Assembly (NCBI RefSeq): GCF_037176765.1
Contig: NC_090025.1
Span: 171,166,040-171,230,039, forward strand
Reading direction: 5' to 3'
DNA: 64,000 nucleotides
From: Anolis sagrei
Taxonomy: Eukaryota; Chordata; Lepidosauria; Squamata; Anolidae
Within the stretch, counting starts at the first letter, position 1, and the number at the start of each line of letters is the position of its first letter. Below are positions 54,350 to 63,920 of the stretch, piece by piece. Position numbers and translations under genes: made by a program. The notes beneath the pieces are model-generated. The model was not told the origin of the DNA, did not search any database, and was given only the letters and a program-made list of their open reading frames with translations.

Positions 54350-54900
54350 AATCCTCGATTTTTCACGGACCGCTAACGTCGTTTTTCTTCTCCTAACTGG
54401 ATCATTTCCCTCCTTATTCGCGAGAGGAGCGTTTCCTTCTCCTGGCGCCATCCAGAAGCGTGTGGCGGCGATTTCCATCCTCCCCAAATAGCGGTGGGGA
54501 CTGGGGAGAGTGGGAGTTGTAGTCCAACCCCTCTGACGCAACCTGCAGCCCTCCACCTCCGCGCCTTGCCTCTTCAAAGGAGAGCTTGATGCCCTTTCTG
54601 GAGCGGGAACCAAACCCTGCCAGGAGAGCCGGAGAAGCTGTTCTTCCAGGGATGGAGCCGTCGGAAGAGGCTGAAAGAGGCACCCTTTGCCTCACCTTCG
54701 CCCTCCGCGACGGGAAAAGAAGAGGCATCGCCCCCGCAGCCCAAGCCTTCCAGGTACCGCTTTGCCTTGCCTTCCTTGGCCCTTGTCGCAGGATGGATCC
54801 CAGAGGCAGGGCTTGCTTCCCCCAACCCACCCAAGCCTGTGCCTTCCGCCTCTTGGAAGAGCCTCTTGCAGGCTTATTGAGAGAGCGGTCAAAAGGCGTG
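54350..54900 (+). promoter_or_regulatory. CpG-rich segment around TH2 exon 1
   Basis: CpG dinucleotides are visibly more frequent here than anywhere else in the window (for example cggaccgctaacgtcg, cgcgagagg and gtggcggcgat), and the first visible TH2 exon lies inside. This looks like a small CpG-island promoter, which would support a transcription start close to 54.4-54.6 kb. No TATA box is evident. Confidence 0.5.
54589..54753 (+). CDS. TH2: TH2 first visible coding exon
   Basis: The exon ends ...AAQAFQ before donor gtaccg at phase 0, matching the TH exon that ends AVKVFE. Two in-frame starts exist: ATG at 54589 in a weak context, and ATG at 54652 ([16 protein letters not shown]) in a strong context (ccagggATGG). 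The frame is open back to about 54523, and a pyrimidine-rich stretch ending in cttcaaag could be an acceptor, so an additional upstream exon is possible. The TH phosphorylation site RRQSLIE (Ser40 region) is not seen. Confidence 0.75.
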
Positions 54901-57900
54901 GTTTTTATACCCAGTTGTTTCCTTCTGTGGTCATCTATACATTGGGTTGTTGTAGGTTTTTCAGGCTATATGGCCATGTTCTAGAAGAGGGGTCCTCAAA
55001 CTTTTTAAACAGAGGGCCAGGTCACAGTCTCTCAAACTGTTGGAGGGTTGGATTAAAATTTGGAAAAAAAATATGAATGAATTCCTGTGCGCACTGCACA
55101 TATCTTATTTGTAGTTCAAAAAACCACTTAATACAATAATTAAAATGAATAACAATTTTAACAAATATAAACTTATTAGTATTTCAATGGGAAGTGTGGG
55201 CCTGCTTTTTGGCTGTTGAGATAGGGTTGTTGTTGTTGTTGTTGTTGTGTGCTTTCAAGTCGTTTCAGACTTAAGTTGACTCTGAGTGAGGGCCAGGTAA
55301 AGAGTGAATGACCTTTGAGGACCCCTGTTCTAGAGGCATTCTCTCCTGATATTTTGCCTGCATCTATAGCAAGCATCCCCAGAGGTTGTAAGATCTTCTG
55401 GGGGGGCCCTGCTCTCAGCCCCGCCCTTGTCATAGATGAGATTGGTGGGACAAGGGACAGGGCCTTCTTGGTGGTGGCTCCCCACCTGTGGAATTTACTC
55501 CCCAGGGAAATTAGATCATCATCATCCCTCCTCTCTTTCAGAAGGAAATTAAAAACATGGATATGGGACCAGGCCTTTGGGTAATCTGGCAGACTGACAA
55601 GGACAATGACGACTAAAGCTTTGGAAACGGACTATGATAAGCAGAATGAATTTATTAATTACGGACTTGGCGAAACGATGGCCACCAGGCTAGCTTTTTA
55701 TTGTATTAATGTAATGTTTTAACTGTTTATAATTATTGTTACTATGTATTTAATTGTGTTGATTGTAGGCATCAAACACATGCCGATTGGAAGCTGCCCT
55801 GAGTCCCCCTTAGGGGGTTGAGAAGGGCGGGGTAGAAGTAATAGAACATGGTCATATAGACCAAAAACCTACAACAAGCCAGTGACTCCAGCCATGAAAG
55901 CCTTTGACAATACATCTATACATTCCCTTGATCTGAGCCAGGCCTGGGCAAGCTTGAGCCCTGGTAAGCTGTTAGGAATGGTGGGAGTTGAAGCCCAAAA
56001 CACCTGGAGGGCCCAAGCTTGCCCAAGCCTGATCTGGGTAGTTTACTAAAAGCATAGATATCCTTAGAATCATAGAATCATAGAGCTGGAAGAGACCTTG
56101 TAGGCCACCCAGTCCAACCTCCTGCCAAGAAGCAGGGATTTTTTTAAATTTTATTATGCCATAAACACAAATCAACAAGCCATATTGCAAGTGTTACAAG
56201 CATAAATCCTAAGTAATTCAACAAATATTAATGGTAGTAGACCTTCCATCTATTTGCAATAACCTTTTGTTTGTCCGTTCTTGTTGCTTGCTTAGTCATA
56301 ATTCCTGTAATGTCTAACAGTATTAAAAGCACCCCGGACATCCAGCCTCTGTTTAAAAGCCTCCAAAGAAGGACCCTCCACCACACTCTGGGGCAGAGAG
56401 TTCCACTGCTGAACAGCTCTCACAGTCAGGAAGTTCTTCCTCATGTTCAGGTGGAATCTCCTTTGCTGTGGTTTGAAGCCATTGCTTTGAGTCCTAGTCT
56501 CCAGGGCAGCAGAAAACAAGCTTGCTTCCTCCTCCCTATGACTTCCCCTCACATATTTATCCATGGCCCTCATCATGTCTCCTCTCAGCCTTCTCTTCTG
56601 CAGGCTAAGCATGCACAGCTCTTTAAGCCGCTCCTCATAGGGCTTGTTCTCCAGACCCTTGATCATTTTAGTCACCCTCCTCTGGATGCATTCCAGCTTG
56701 TCAACATCTCCCTTCAATTACAGTGTCCAGAATTGACACTAGGCATGGGCAAACATTGGCCCTTGAGGTGTTTTGGACTTCAACTCCCACAATTTCTAAC
56801 AGCTTCAGGTCCTCTCCTTTCCCCCCTCAGCTGCTTAAGTGGAAAAAGAGGAGAAAAGGAAAGGACCTTAGACTGTTAGAGATTGTGGGAGTTGAATTCC
56901 AAAACACCTCAGGGGGCAAAGTTTGCCCATGCCTAGTGACAATGGACCGTTAGTTGGTTCTTTTGAGGCAGAAGGGGAATGGTCTTACCAGTTTTCGACT
57001 TTTTTGTTGTTTTGTTTTTACTTTTGGGAGCAGTCTTGGGCAATATCATTGGGCACACTGTATAATACATTTGGTTGGCTGTGACTGTCTTCTACAGCTG
57101 TTTGGAGCCAAAATCGACCACCTGGAAACGAGACTCCGGAGAAATGCTGATGAGGATCTTGAGGTTTTTGTGAGGTGTGAGGTTCTGAACTGCAACGTCA
57201 GCAACCTTATTGATTCTTTGAGGGAAATGGCTGAGGATGTGAAGACAAAGAGAGAAGAGAAAAGTATGTAAGCCACACCTTGGCATTCACTTGAAACAGA
57301 AATCATACATCAGAAAGAAGCACCAAAATCCCATCAGAAATGCCAGGAGCATAGGGTCTTATCCCTCCTTTCATCTAGCATGTGTCTTAAGATGGGATTT
57401 AAAAGAGACTAAAGACAAGGCAAAATAAAGAAACAAAAAGCTAAGAAAAAGTCTAAACACAAACAGCCTATCATTAAAACATTCCTAATATTTAAAAAAG
57501 GTTGATATCATTTAGAAACACAGCCCTAAGTATAAAAATACAGCAGACACCCCTATCAAAAAGACTGACCATAGGTTACTGATATCCCCCCCCCTCTCTT
57601 TAAAAATCTGACTTGAAGGGGGTGAAAGGAGATGGACACAATTGGACTTGACAAAGCAAATCATATCCACCTTCAGTAACTAACTTTGCAAAAACTGCAA
57701 GTCCTCCTGTCCATTTGGTTGATAATGCTTGTGCTCTTCTATAATATCCAGAAAAAATGCAAACTCTATGTCCTTACTTTGCTCTTTATACTCTTGCCAA
57801 CAGCTCCCTGGTTCCCCAAGAAATTAAGAGATCTTGACCAATGCCATAGCCTGGTCACCAAATATGATCCTGGTTCAGATCATCACCACCCAGTAAGTTA

Positions 57901-58938
57901 TGAGTATACTTTCAAGGTTATCTAAGCTTAAAGACGATAAACAACTATTATTTTATTTATTTATTTATTTATTTATTTCACTTACTTATACCCCGCCCTT
58001 CTCACCCCGGGGGGGGGGGGGGGGGGGGACTCAGGGCGGCTTACAGGAGGAGGCACAATTAGATGCCCAAGTCAATTGACAAACAATACAAAATACCAAA
58101 ACAATCAGCAGTTAGATTAAAACATCAATACATAATAAAATAAAATAAAATAAAATAAAAATATTAAATATGAACATGAATAGTAAAGGTTAAGATTGCC
58201 ATTGACATTAAGTCTAGTCATGTCCAACTCTGGAGGGTGTGCCCATCTCCATTTCTATGCTGAAGAGTGTTGGCTGTAGACTCCTTCTAGGTCATGTGGC
58301 CAGCATGACTGCACGGAGTGCCGTTACCATCCTGCTGAAGTAGTACCTATTGATCGACTCACATTTGCATGTTTTCAAACTGCTAGGTTGGCACAAGCTA
58401 GGCCTAACAGTGGGAGCGCACCCTACTGCCCAGATTTGAAATGTTGATCTTCTGGTCAGCAAGTTCAGGAGCTCAGTGGTTTAACCTGCTGCGCCACCAG
58501 GGGGCATGAACATGAATAATCAATCATAAAAAAGCTCTTTTTTCCATAAATGAAAACTCTGCGTGGAGATGTGTGCTGGTTTTATTTCTGCACATGCATA
58601 AAGATCTCAACAGTTATCTCTTCCACATTTCAAAATGTAGACTACGAGTTCATCTACAGCATTGATGTGGTGTGACACTACTTTAATTGTCATAGTTCAA
58701 TGCTGTGGAATCATGGGAACCATTGTAGTGTTACACGTTCTTCAGCCTTTTCTGCCAAAGAGTGCTAGTGCATCACCAAACTACAAATCCTATGATTTCA
58801 TAGCAGTAGACCATTGTAGTTAGAGTGCTGTCAAACTGCATTAATTCTACAATGTAGATTTATCCTTAGAACATTACACAAGGAGATGTTTAGTACCTAT
58901 ATCGGGGAGATAGGGTGAGTTATAAATAAAGCATTCTT

Positions 58939-58969
<31 letters not shown>

Positions 58970-61900
58970 TTATTATTATTATTATTATTATTATTGTGTT
59001 GTTGAAGGCTTTCATGGCTGGATACACTGAGTTGCTGTGAGTTTTCCAGGTTGTATGGCCATACAGCCCAGAAAAACTCACAACAATGCATTTTATTTAT
59101 TTATTTATTTACTACGCTTATATACCGCAATTCTCAGCCTACTGGCGACTCATTGCGGTGTACAACATGAAAAGGTGCGAAAAACAACATACAATAAAAT
59201 CCACAATACATAATTATCAACATCATCAAAACATCATCAAAACATCATCCTTACTACAAGATCATTCCGAGTCGTCTCATCGTCAAATTCACAATCCGAT
59301 ACCATTTCCGTAGTTCCATTCCTATGGTCAAGTTACCAGTCATTGCACTTCTATTCAAAAGCCTTCTTAAACAGCCAGGTCTTCAGCTTCCTGCGGAAGA
59401 TCAACAGGGAGGGGGCTAGCCTGATGTCTATGGGAAGGGTGTTCCACAGCCGAGGAGCCACCACTGAGAAGGCCCTATCTCTCGTCCCCGCCAGCCGTGC
59501 CTGAGACGCAGGTGGGATCGAGAGCAGGGCCTCCCCGGAAGATCTCAAAGTCTTCGTGGGCTCATAGGCCGAGAGGCGGTTAGTTAGGTATCTTGGGCCG
59601 AAACCGTTTAGGGCTTTATAGGCCAGTGCCAGCACCTTGAATTGAGCCCGGTAGCAGATCGGCAGCCAGCAGATCGGCAGCCAGTTGTATGCTCCCTGCG
59701 CCCCGCTCCTGTTAGTATCATGGCTGCCGCACGTTGGACCAGTTGGAGCTTCCGGGCCGTCTTCAAGGGCAACCCCACGTAGAGAGCGTTGCAGTAGTCT
59801 AGACGGGATGTAACCAGAGCGTGGACTATCGTGGCCAAGTCAGACTTCCCAAGGTATGGGCACAGCTGGCGCACGAGCCTAAGCTGTGCAAATGCTCCCC
59901 TGGTCACCGCCGAGACCTGAGGCTCCAGGCTCAGCGATGAATCCAGGATCACACCCAAGCTGCGAACCTGCGCCTTCAAGGGGAGTGCGACCCCGTCAAG
60001 CACAGGCTGTAACCCTATACCCTGTTCGGCCTTGCGACTGACCAGGAGTACCTCTGTCTTGTCTGGATTCAATTTTAATTTGTTCGCCCTCATCCAGACC
60101 GTCACAGTGGCCAGGCACCGGTTCAGGACCTCGACAGCCTCCTTAGTAGCAGGTGGAAAGGAGTGACAGAGTTGGACATCATCTGCGTACAGATGACACT
60201 GTACCCCGAAACTCCGGATGATCTCACCCAGCGGCTTCATGTAGATATTAAACAGCATGGGGGACAGTATAGAACCCTGAGGAACCCCACAAGTCAAAGG
60301 TTGTGGGGTTGAACAGGTGTCCCCCAATAACACCTTCTGAGACCGACCCTCAAGGAATGAGCGGAGCCACTGCAAAACAGTACCTCCGAGACCCATCCTC
60401 GCAAGGCGTTCCAGAAGGATACCGTAGTCGACGGTATTGAAGGCCGCTGAGAGGTCCAGCAGCACCAACAGGGACACACTCCCCCTGTCGAGCTCCCGGC
60501 ACAGATCATCCACTAAGGCGACCAAGACTGTCTCGGTTCCATGCCCCAGTCTGAAACCAGACTGTGCCGGATCAAGAAAATCCGTGTCTCCCAAGAATAC
60601 CTGGAGTTGTGAGGCCACCACGCATTCCAGGACTTTGCCCAAAAAGGGAAGATTGGAAACTGGCCGAAAGTTGTCGAATTTAGTGGGGTCCAGTGATGGT
60701 TTTTTCAACAGCGGTTTTATTATAGATTGTTTTAAGCTCGCTGGAATTCTGCCTTCCCGAAGGGAGGCGTTAACCACCACGTCAACCCACTCAGCCAATC
60801 CCCCTCTGGCCTCCTTTAGAAGCCAGGATGGGCAGGGGTCTAGGATGGACATGGTAGGCCTCATTCCTCCAAGTATCTTGTCCACATCCTCGGGTTTCAC
60901 CAATTGAAATGAATCCATCAAAATAGGACAAGCAGGTGCTCGTGTTACATCCTCAGAGACTGCCCTTAATATGGTGTCCAGACCAGAACGGATCAAAGCG
61001 ACTTTGTCTGCAAAGAACCGAGCAAAAGCTTCGCAGCGAGCTGCCGAATTGTCAGGGCTCCCGCCTAAGGTGGCGGGATTTAAAAGGCCTCTGACAATCC
61101 GAAACAACTCATCCGGACGGTTCTTTGCAGACGCAATAGTGGCTGCAAAGAAAGTTTTCTTTGCGGCTTTTATTGCCCCGGCATATGCCCTTAGAAAGGA
61201 CACAAACCGTGTTCGATTTGGCTCGCTCAGATCCGATCGCCACACACTCTCTAGTTCCCTCTTCCTTCGCTTCATCGCTGCCAGTTCCTCAGTGAACCAA
61301 GGGGCTGGTTTAGCTCGGCTACTTGAGAGGGGACATTCTGGAGCGATCGTGTCAATTGCCCTAGTCATCTCCCCATTCCAGAGAGCAACCAGGGCATCAA
61401 CAGAATCACCTACCGAAGTGGCGGGAAATTCCCCAAGAGCCGTCAGGAATCCGTCCGGATCCATAAGCCTCCTGGGGCGGACCAACTTAATGGGTCCTCC
61501 ACCTCTGCGGAGGTTACGGGGCGCAGCGAGCCTAAATCTGACCAGGAAGTGGTCGGTCCATGGCAACGGAGAGATGGTCAACTCCTCCACACCGCCACCT
61601 TCTTCCCATCCCTGACAGAAAACCAAGTCCAATGTATGTCCAGCACAGTGGGTGGGGCCAGAAACTTGTTGGGACAGCCCCATGGTTGCCATGGCGGACA
61701 TGAAGTCCTGAGCCGCTCCTGAGAGGGTCACCTCGGCGTGGACATTGAAGTCTCCCAGCACAAGGAGCCGTTGAGACTCCAATGCCAGGCTCGAGACCAC
61801 CCCCGCTAGCTCAGGTAGGGAGACTGTAGTGCAGTGAGGTGGGTGGTACACTAGCAGAATCCCTATTCTGTCCCGGTCACCCACCCTCAGGTGGACGCAT

Positions 61901-63653
61901 TCAAAATTTGTTGACTGCGGGATGGGGCCCCTGGTCAGAGGGATGGAATCTCTATAGACCACTGCGACCCCGCCTCCCCGCCCTCCGGATCTCGGCTGGT
62001 GCTGCACGGAGAAACCTGGTGGGCAAAGCTGGGTCAGATTCACGCCTCCACCTTCGTCCAACCAGGTCTCCGTGATGCACGCCAGATTTGCCCGCTCATC
62101 CATTTATGATGATGATGATGATTATTATTATTACAGTAAATAAAACAACAAAGAAAAAAAACCAATATTGTTAATTCTATGGCTCTATTACCAAAGCCTT
62201 TCTTGAGGTAGAAGTGGTGGTGGTATCAGGAACAGTAAGAAAAAGGAGACAGTGATAGCGACAACAGGAGGATGAAAAAGGTAATAGAAGGGTGATGGGT
62301 CTGGTCTGAGTGATCTATTCCAGGAATACCTGGCTTCAAGACATAGTCTTTGCTATTCTACAAATTTTCCAAACCATCCATTCCATAGTGCCTTGCATTT
62401 GAGGACTCCCAAACCCAGAAATACATGAAACGTGCAGCTCATAACCAGCCTCCAATAACCATTGCCTCTTTTCTTGCTGATCACCCATAGAGTAAGCAAT
62501 CTGTCTGTCAATTGACAGACATATTGCTACAATAGGATCCTGGACAAGGTCTCTCTTATCTTCATAAAGTTTAATTAAAGAGAGACTCATAAACATCAAG
62601 TAAACTGAGGCTATCATACTTAGGCCATATCATGACAAGAGATGACCCATAAAAGATGCTAATGCTAGTAAAGGAGGCCATGGCTCTGAGTCTGTAAGAC
62701 CTGATTGGAATTACCAAGAATAGTGTGACTTGGAGGTTTTTCATTCATAAGGTCATCATAAATCGAAGCTGACTTGATGGCTGTTAACGATATAAATAAC
62801 ATGCTATTTCTTAAACTGTGAAGATACTTTACTCCATTTTTAAATTAAATTAAGTGTTGCTTAATTTATTGTTGAAGGCTTTCATGGCCAGAATCACTGT
62901 ATCGTTGTAGGTTTTTCAGGCTGTATGGCCATGTTCTAGAAGCATTCTCTCCTGATGTTTCGCCTGCATCTATGGCAGGCATCCTCACAACCTCTGAGGA
63001 TTCCTGCCATAGATGCAGGCAAATCGTCAGGAGAGAATGCTTCTAGGACATGGTCACACAGCCCAAAAAACTTACAACAACCTGTTGCTTAATTTCCAGA
63101 TACACATATCATTTTCACAGCTAAATTCAAACTCTGTAAGTGCATGATTTTAATTAATTTGACTTTATGGCACAAAGTGCTGTAGAAGCATTTTTCCTTC
63201 TGTTTTCAGGGATACAGTGATCCAGAATACAGGAAGCGTAGAACCTTTATTGCTGACTTGGCCTTTAACTTCAGACAGTAAGTGCAACAATACTTCAGAA
63301 TTAAATAAAAACATGTTTGGTTTCTTATTGTTCATATTCTCTTGTGGTCTGGTTTTCTCTGCTCACAAGTGTTTCTGGGATTGATGGAAGTTGAATCTTG
63401 GTTAAGATGTGTAGCTTGCTTATTGTTGTAAAACTGGGATAATCGCTATAAGACATATTGAATCATAGTTCCTTGAATAAAATTCAAATAATTGTCCAAA
63501 ACTCCAGATGATAATACCTAGTAGACTGTGAAACCAAGATAACAACAACAGCTCATTTGAGGTATTCAAATAGAATCAAGTGCCATCTCTTCTCTTCCAC
63601 AGGGGAGACCCATTACCAAGAGTTGAGTACACTGCACAGGAAACTGCTACATG
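54589..63653 (+). CDS. TH2: tyrosine 3-monooxygenase, probably TH2, 5' part; gene continues past the window
   Basis: Five exons encode the regulatory domain and the first part of the catalytic domain of an aromatic amino acid hydroxylase, which makes L-DOPA from tyrosine with tetrahydrobiopterin and iron. The match is to tyrosine hydroxylase: [15 protein letters not shown] parallels VFE|TFEAKIHHLETR of TH, and [14 protein letters not shown] parallels ELDKCHHLVTKFDP. PAH and TPH instead have an ELDADHP-type sequence here. Later exons give [20 protein letters not shown] and [19 protein letters not shown]1 is normally next to INS/IGF2, so a TH-like gene immediately 3' of PAH on the same strand fits TH2. 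The iron-binding exons lie outside the window. Every visible splice site is canonical and the reading frame is open. Confidence 0.85.
54987..55327 (+). mobile_element. hAT element nested in the Penelope-like copy
   Basis: Ends gaggggtcctcaaactt and ctttgaggacccctg, flanked by ttctagaa (54979-54986) and ttctagag (55328-55335). Inside, 55225-55285 is a reversed family C SINE tail with (GTT)n. Confidence 0.75.
55393..55848 (+). mobile_element. CR1/L2-group LINE 3' end
   Basis: The + strand encodes [20 protein letters not shown] and [15 protein letters not shown], then a UTR ending ctgccctgagtccccctta and ggcggggtagaagtaat. The 5' end is truncated. Confidence 0.8.
55939..56031 (+). mobile_element. 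hAT-type palindromic MITE (family 2)
   Basis: caggcctgggcaagcttgag and caagcttgcccaagcctg ends, flanked by atctgagc and atctgggt (6 of 8 match). Confidence 0.75.
56065..56735 (-). mobile_element. CR1 LINE 3' fragment, split by a small insertion
   Basis: The - strand of 56335-56717 encodes a long clean CR1 ORF2 end: [40 protein letters not shown], then [20 protein letters not shown]. The 3' tail (agaatcatagaatcatagag) is at 56065. The open frame on the + strand (56271-56879) is a shadow. Confidence 0.85.
56139..56324 (-). mobile_element. about 186-bp A-tailed insertion in CR1, unidentified
   Basis: CR1 text stops at agcaggga and resumes at aaagcaccccgg. Read on the - strand, the insert ends aataaaatttaaaaaaa, so it looks like a short polyadenylated retrocopy. 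I do not recognise the source RNA. Confidence 0.5.
56740..56935 (+). mobile_element. hAT-type palindromic MITE (family 2), long form
   Basis: taggcatgggcaaacattgg and aaagtttgcccatgccta are inverted ends. Arms extend about 90 bases each (cttcaactcccacaatttct). Confidence 0.75.
57098..57263 (+). CDS. TH2: TH2 second visible coding exon
   Basis: 166 nt from acceptor tctacag to donor gtatgt, leaving phase 1. It encodes [20 protein letters not shown], then [20 protein letters not shown] and [14 protein letters not shown], the ACT-like regulatory domain of TH. Antisense readings of this exon are shadows. Confidence 0.9.
57264..57803 (+). other. TH2 second visible intron
   Basis: 540 bases with no recognised repeat. 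Short C-run near 57586. Confidence 0.7.
57804..57892 (+). CDS. TH2: TH2 third visible coding exon
   Basis: 89 nt, the same length as PAH exon 4, from acceptor caacag to donor gtaagt. It encodes [15 protein letters not shown] followed by [15 protein letters not shown]. Confidence 0.93.
57945..58170 (-). mobile_element. CR1/L2-group LINE 3' end with poly-G tract
   Basis: (TTTA)n tail, tataccccgcccttctcacc, a run of 20 G at 58009-58028, then gactcagggcggcttacag and an A-rich UTR with (AAAAT)n. Confidence 0.75.
58181..58505 (-). repeat. tRNA-derived SINE (family A), full length
   Basis: Reverse orientation: 3' end aaaggttaagattgccattg at the left, tRNA-like head ttaacctgctgcgccaccag at the right. 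Confidence 0.85.
58640..58866 (+). repeat. palindromic MITE (family 4), near full length
   Basis: Arms 'ttgatgtggtgtgacactac' and 'agagtgctgtcaaactgcat' are inverted. The middle has aaactacaaatcctatgatt. Confidence 0.65.
58890..58996 (+). repeat. LINE tail with (TTC)n(TTA)n microsatellite
   Basis: gggagatagggtgagttata and aataaagcattc are followed by about twelve ttc units and about nine tta units. Confidence 0.75.
58997..59090. repeat. short Penelope-like terminal arms
   Basis: gttgttgaaggctttcatgg to tgtatggccat, then acagcccagaaaaactcaca as the returning arm. The hammerhead-bearing centre is missing. Confidence 0.55.
59092..62106 (-). mobile_element. CR1/L2-group LINE, 5' truncated, nearly intact ORF2
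   Basis: This non-LTR retrotransposon (Jockey superfamily) lies antisense to TH2. A frame of 831 codons (62103 to 59608) starts inside the endonuclease domain: ITETWLDE near residue 10, [12 protein letters not shown] near 115, [11 protein letters not shown] near 185. The reverse transcriptase follows: [44 protein letters not shown], and YADD near residue 637. Near 59640-59690 a 15-bp tandem duplication (ctggctgccgatctg on the - strand) replaces about 20 expected bases and shifts the frame. The C-terminal part continues in another frame (59635-59351: [20 protein letters not shown]). The 3' tail is (TAAA)n. ORF1 and the 5' UTR are absent. Confidence 0.9.
62104..62135 (+). repeat. (ATG)n/(ATT)n microsatellite at the LINE 5' edge
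   Basis: tatgatgatgatgatgatta then ttattattac. Confidence 0.8.
62605..62800 (+). mobile_element. Bov-B (RTE) LINE 3' end, degraded
   Basis: ggaggccatggctctgagtc, gtgtgacttggaggtttttc and aaggtcatcataaatcgaag match the Bov-B end type, as at 25080-25146. Confidence 0.65.
62866..63085. mobile_element. Penelope-like terminal regions as an inverted pair
   Basis: ttgttgaaggctttcatggc and ttctctcctgatgtttcgcc meet their inverse near 62985-62995 and end cacacagcccaaaaaactta. Both hammerhead-type cores have changed: the + core reads CTGAGGA...CAAATCGTC, the - core GAGGA...GAAACATC. The copy lies 125 bases upstream of TH2 exon 63210. Confidence 0.7.
63210..63277 (+). CDS. TH2: TH2 fourth visible coding exon
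   Basis: 68 nt, the same length as PAH exon 5, from acceptor tgttttcag to donor gtaagt. It encodes [20 protein letters not shown] and FR, and ends at phase 2. Confidence 0.93.
63278..63602 (+). other. TH2 fourth visible intron
   Basis: 325 bases with no recognised repeat. Confidence 0.7.
63603..63653 (+). CDS. TH2: TH2 fifth visible coding exon
   Basis: 51 nt from acceptor ttccacag to donor gtatgc. It encodes (Q)[16 protein letters not shown] followed by W across the junction. In the adjacent PAH gene the same stretch belongs to one 197-nt exon, so an intron sits here in the TH-like gene only. Confidence 0.9.
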
Positions 63654-63684
63654 GTATGCTTATGATTTGCATGATGGTGCCTAG

Positions 63685-63686
<2 letters not shown>

Positions 63687-63720
<34 letters not shown>

Positions 63721-63920
63721 TACTGTATTTATATCCCACCCTTCTCACCCTGAAGGGGACTCAGAGTGGCCTTACAAATAAGCAGCAATTTGATGCCAAA
63801 ACATACATATAATGGAATACACAGATTAATATGGTGACCAACTAAATAATAATAATAATAAAAAATAAAGTTATTATTATTATTAATTAAGTAATAATAA
63901 TAATAATAATAGTAGTAGGA
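63687..63920 (-). mobile_element. CR1/L2-group LINE 3' end with microsatellites
   Basis: (TTGA)n at 63687-63720, then tttatatcccacccttctca and ggggactcagagtggcctta, then a UTR scrap and (TAA)n/(TTA)n runs at 63845-63915. It lies in the intron after the last visible TH2 exon. Confidence 0.7.

Larger units (their letters stand above)
54945..55912. mobile_element. Penelope-like terminal region, split by two insertions
   Basis: Pieces at 54951-54986 (ttgttgtaggtttttcaggc), 55328-55392 (ttctagaggcattctctcct) and 55849-55912 (caacaagccagtgactccag, atgaaagcctttgacaata) form one element. A hAT element (54987-55327) and a LINE 3' end (55393-55848) interrupt it. Confidence 0.7.
54754..57097 (+). other. 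TH2 first visible intron
   Basis: It is almost entirely filled by nested elements: a Penelope-like pair split by a hAT element and a LINE tail, MITEs, and a CR1 fragment. 54900-54944 and 56944-57097 are unique. Confidence 0.8.
57893..63209 (+). other. TH2 third visible intron
   Basis: It is dominated by repeats: a LINE tail with a poly-G tract, a SINE, a MITE, microsatellites, a 3-kb LINE, a Bov-B tail and a Penelope-like pair. Bases 62136-62604 show nothing recognised. Confidence 0.8.

Noticed and set aside
56271-56879. + strand open frame of 202 codons
   Set aside because: It is the antisense reading of a CR1 ORF2 end and an adjoining MITE.
60437-61615. Long + strand open frames of 156 and 214 codons within the LINE
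   Set aside because: They are antisense shadows of the LINE ORF2, whose - strand frame has clear endonuclease and reverse-transcriptase motifs.
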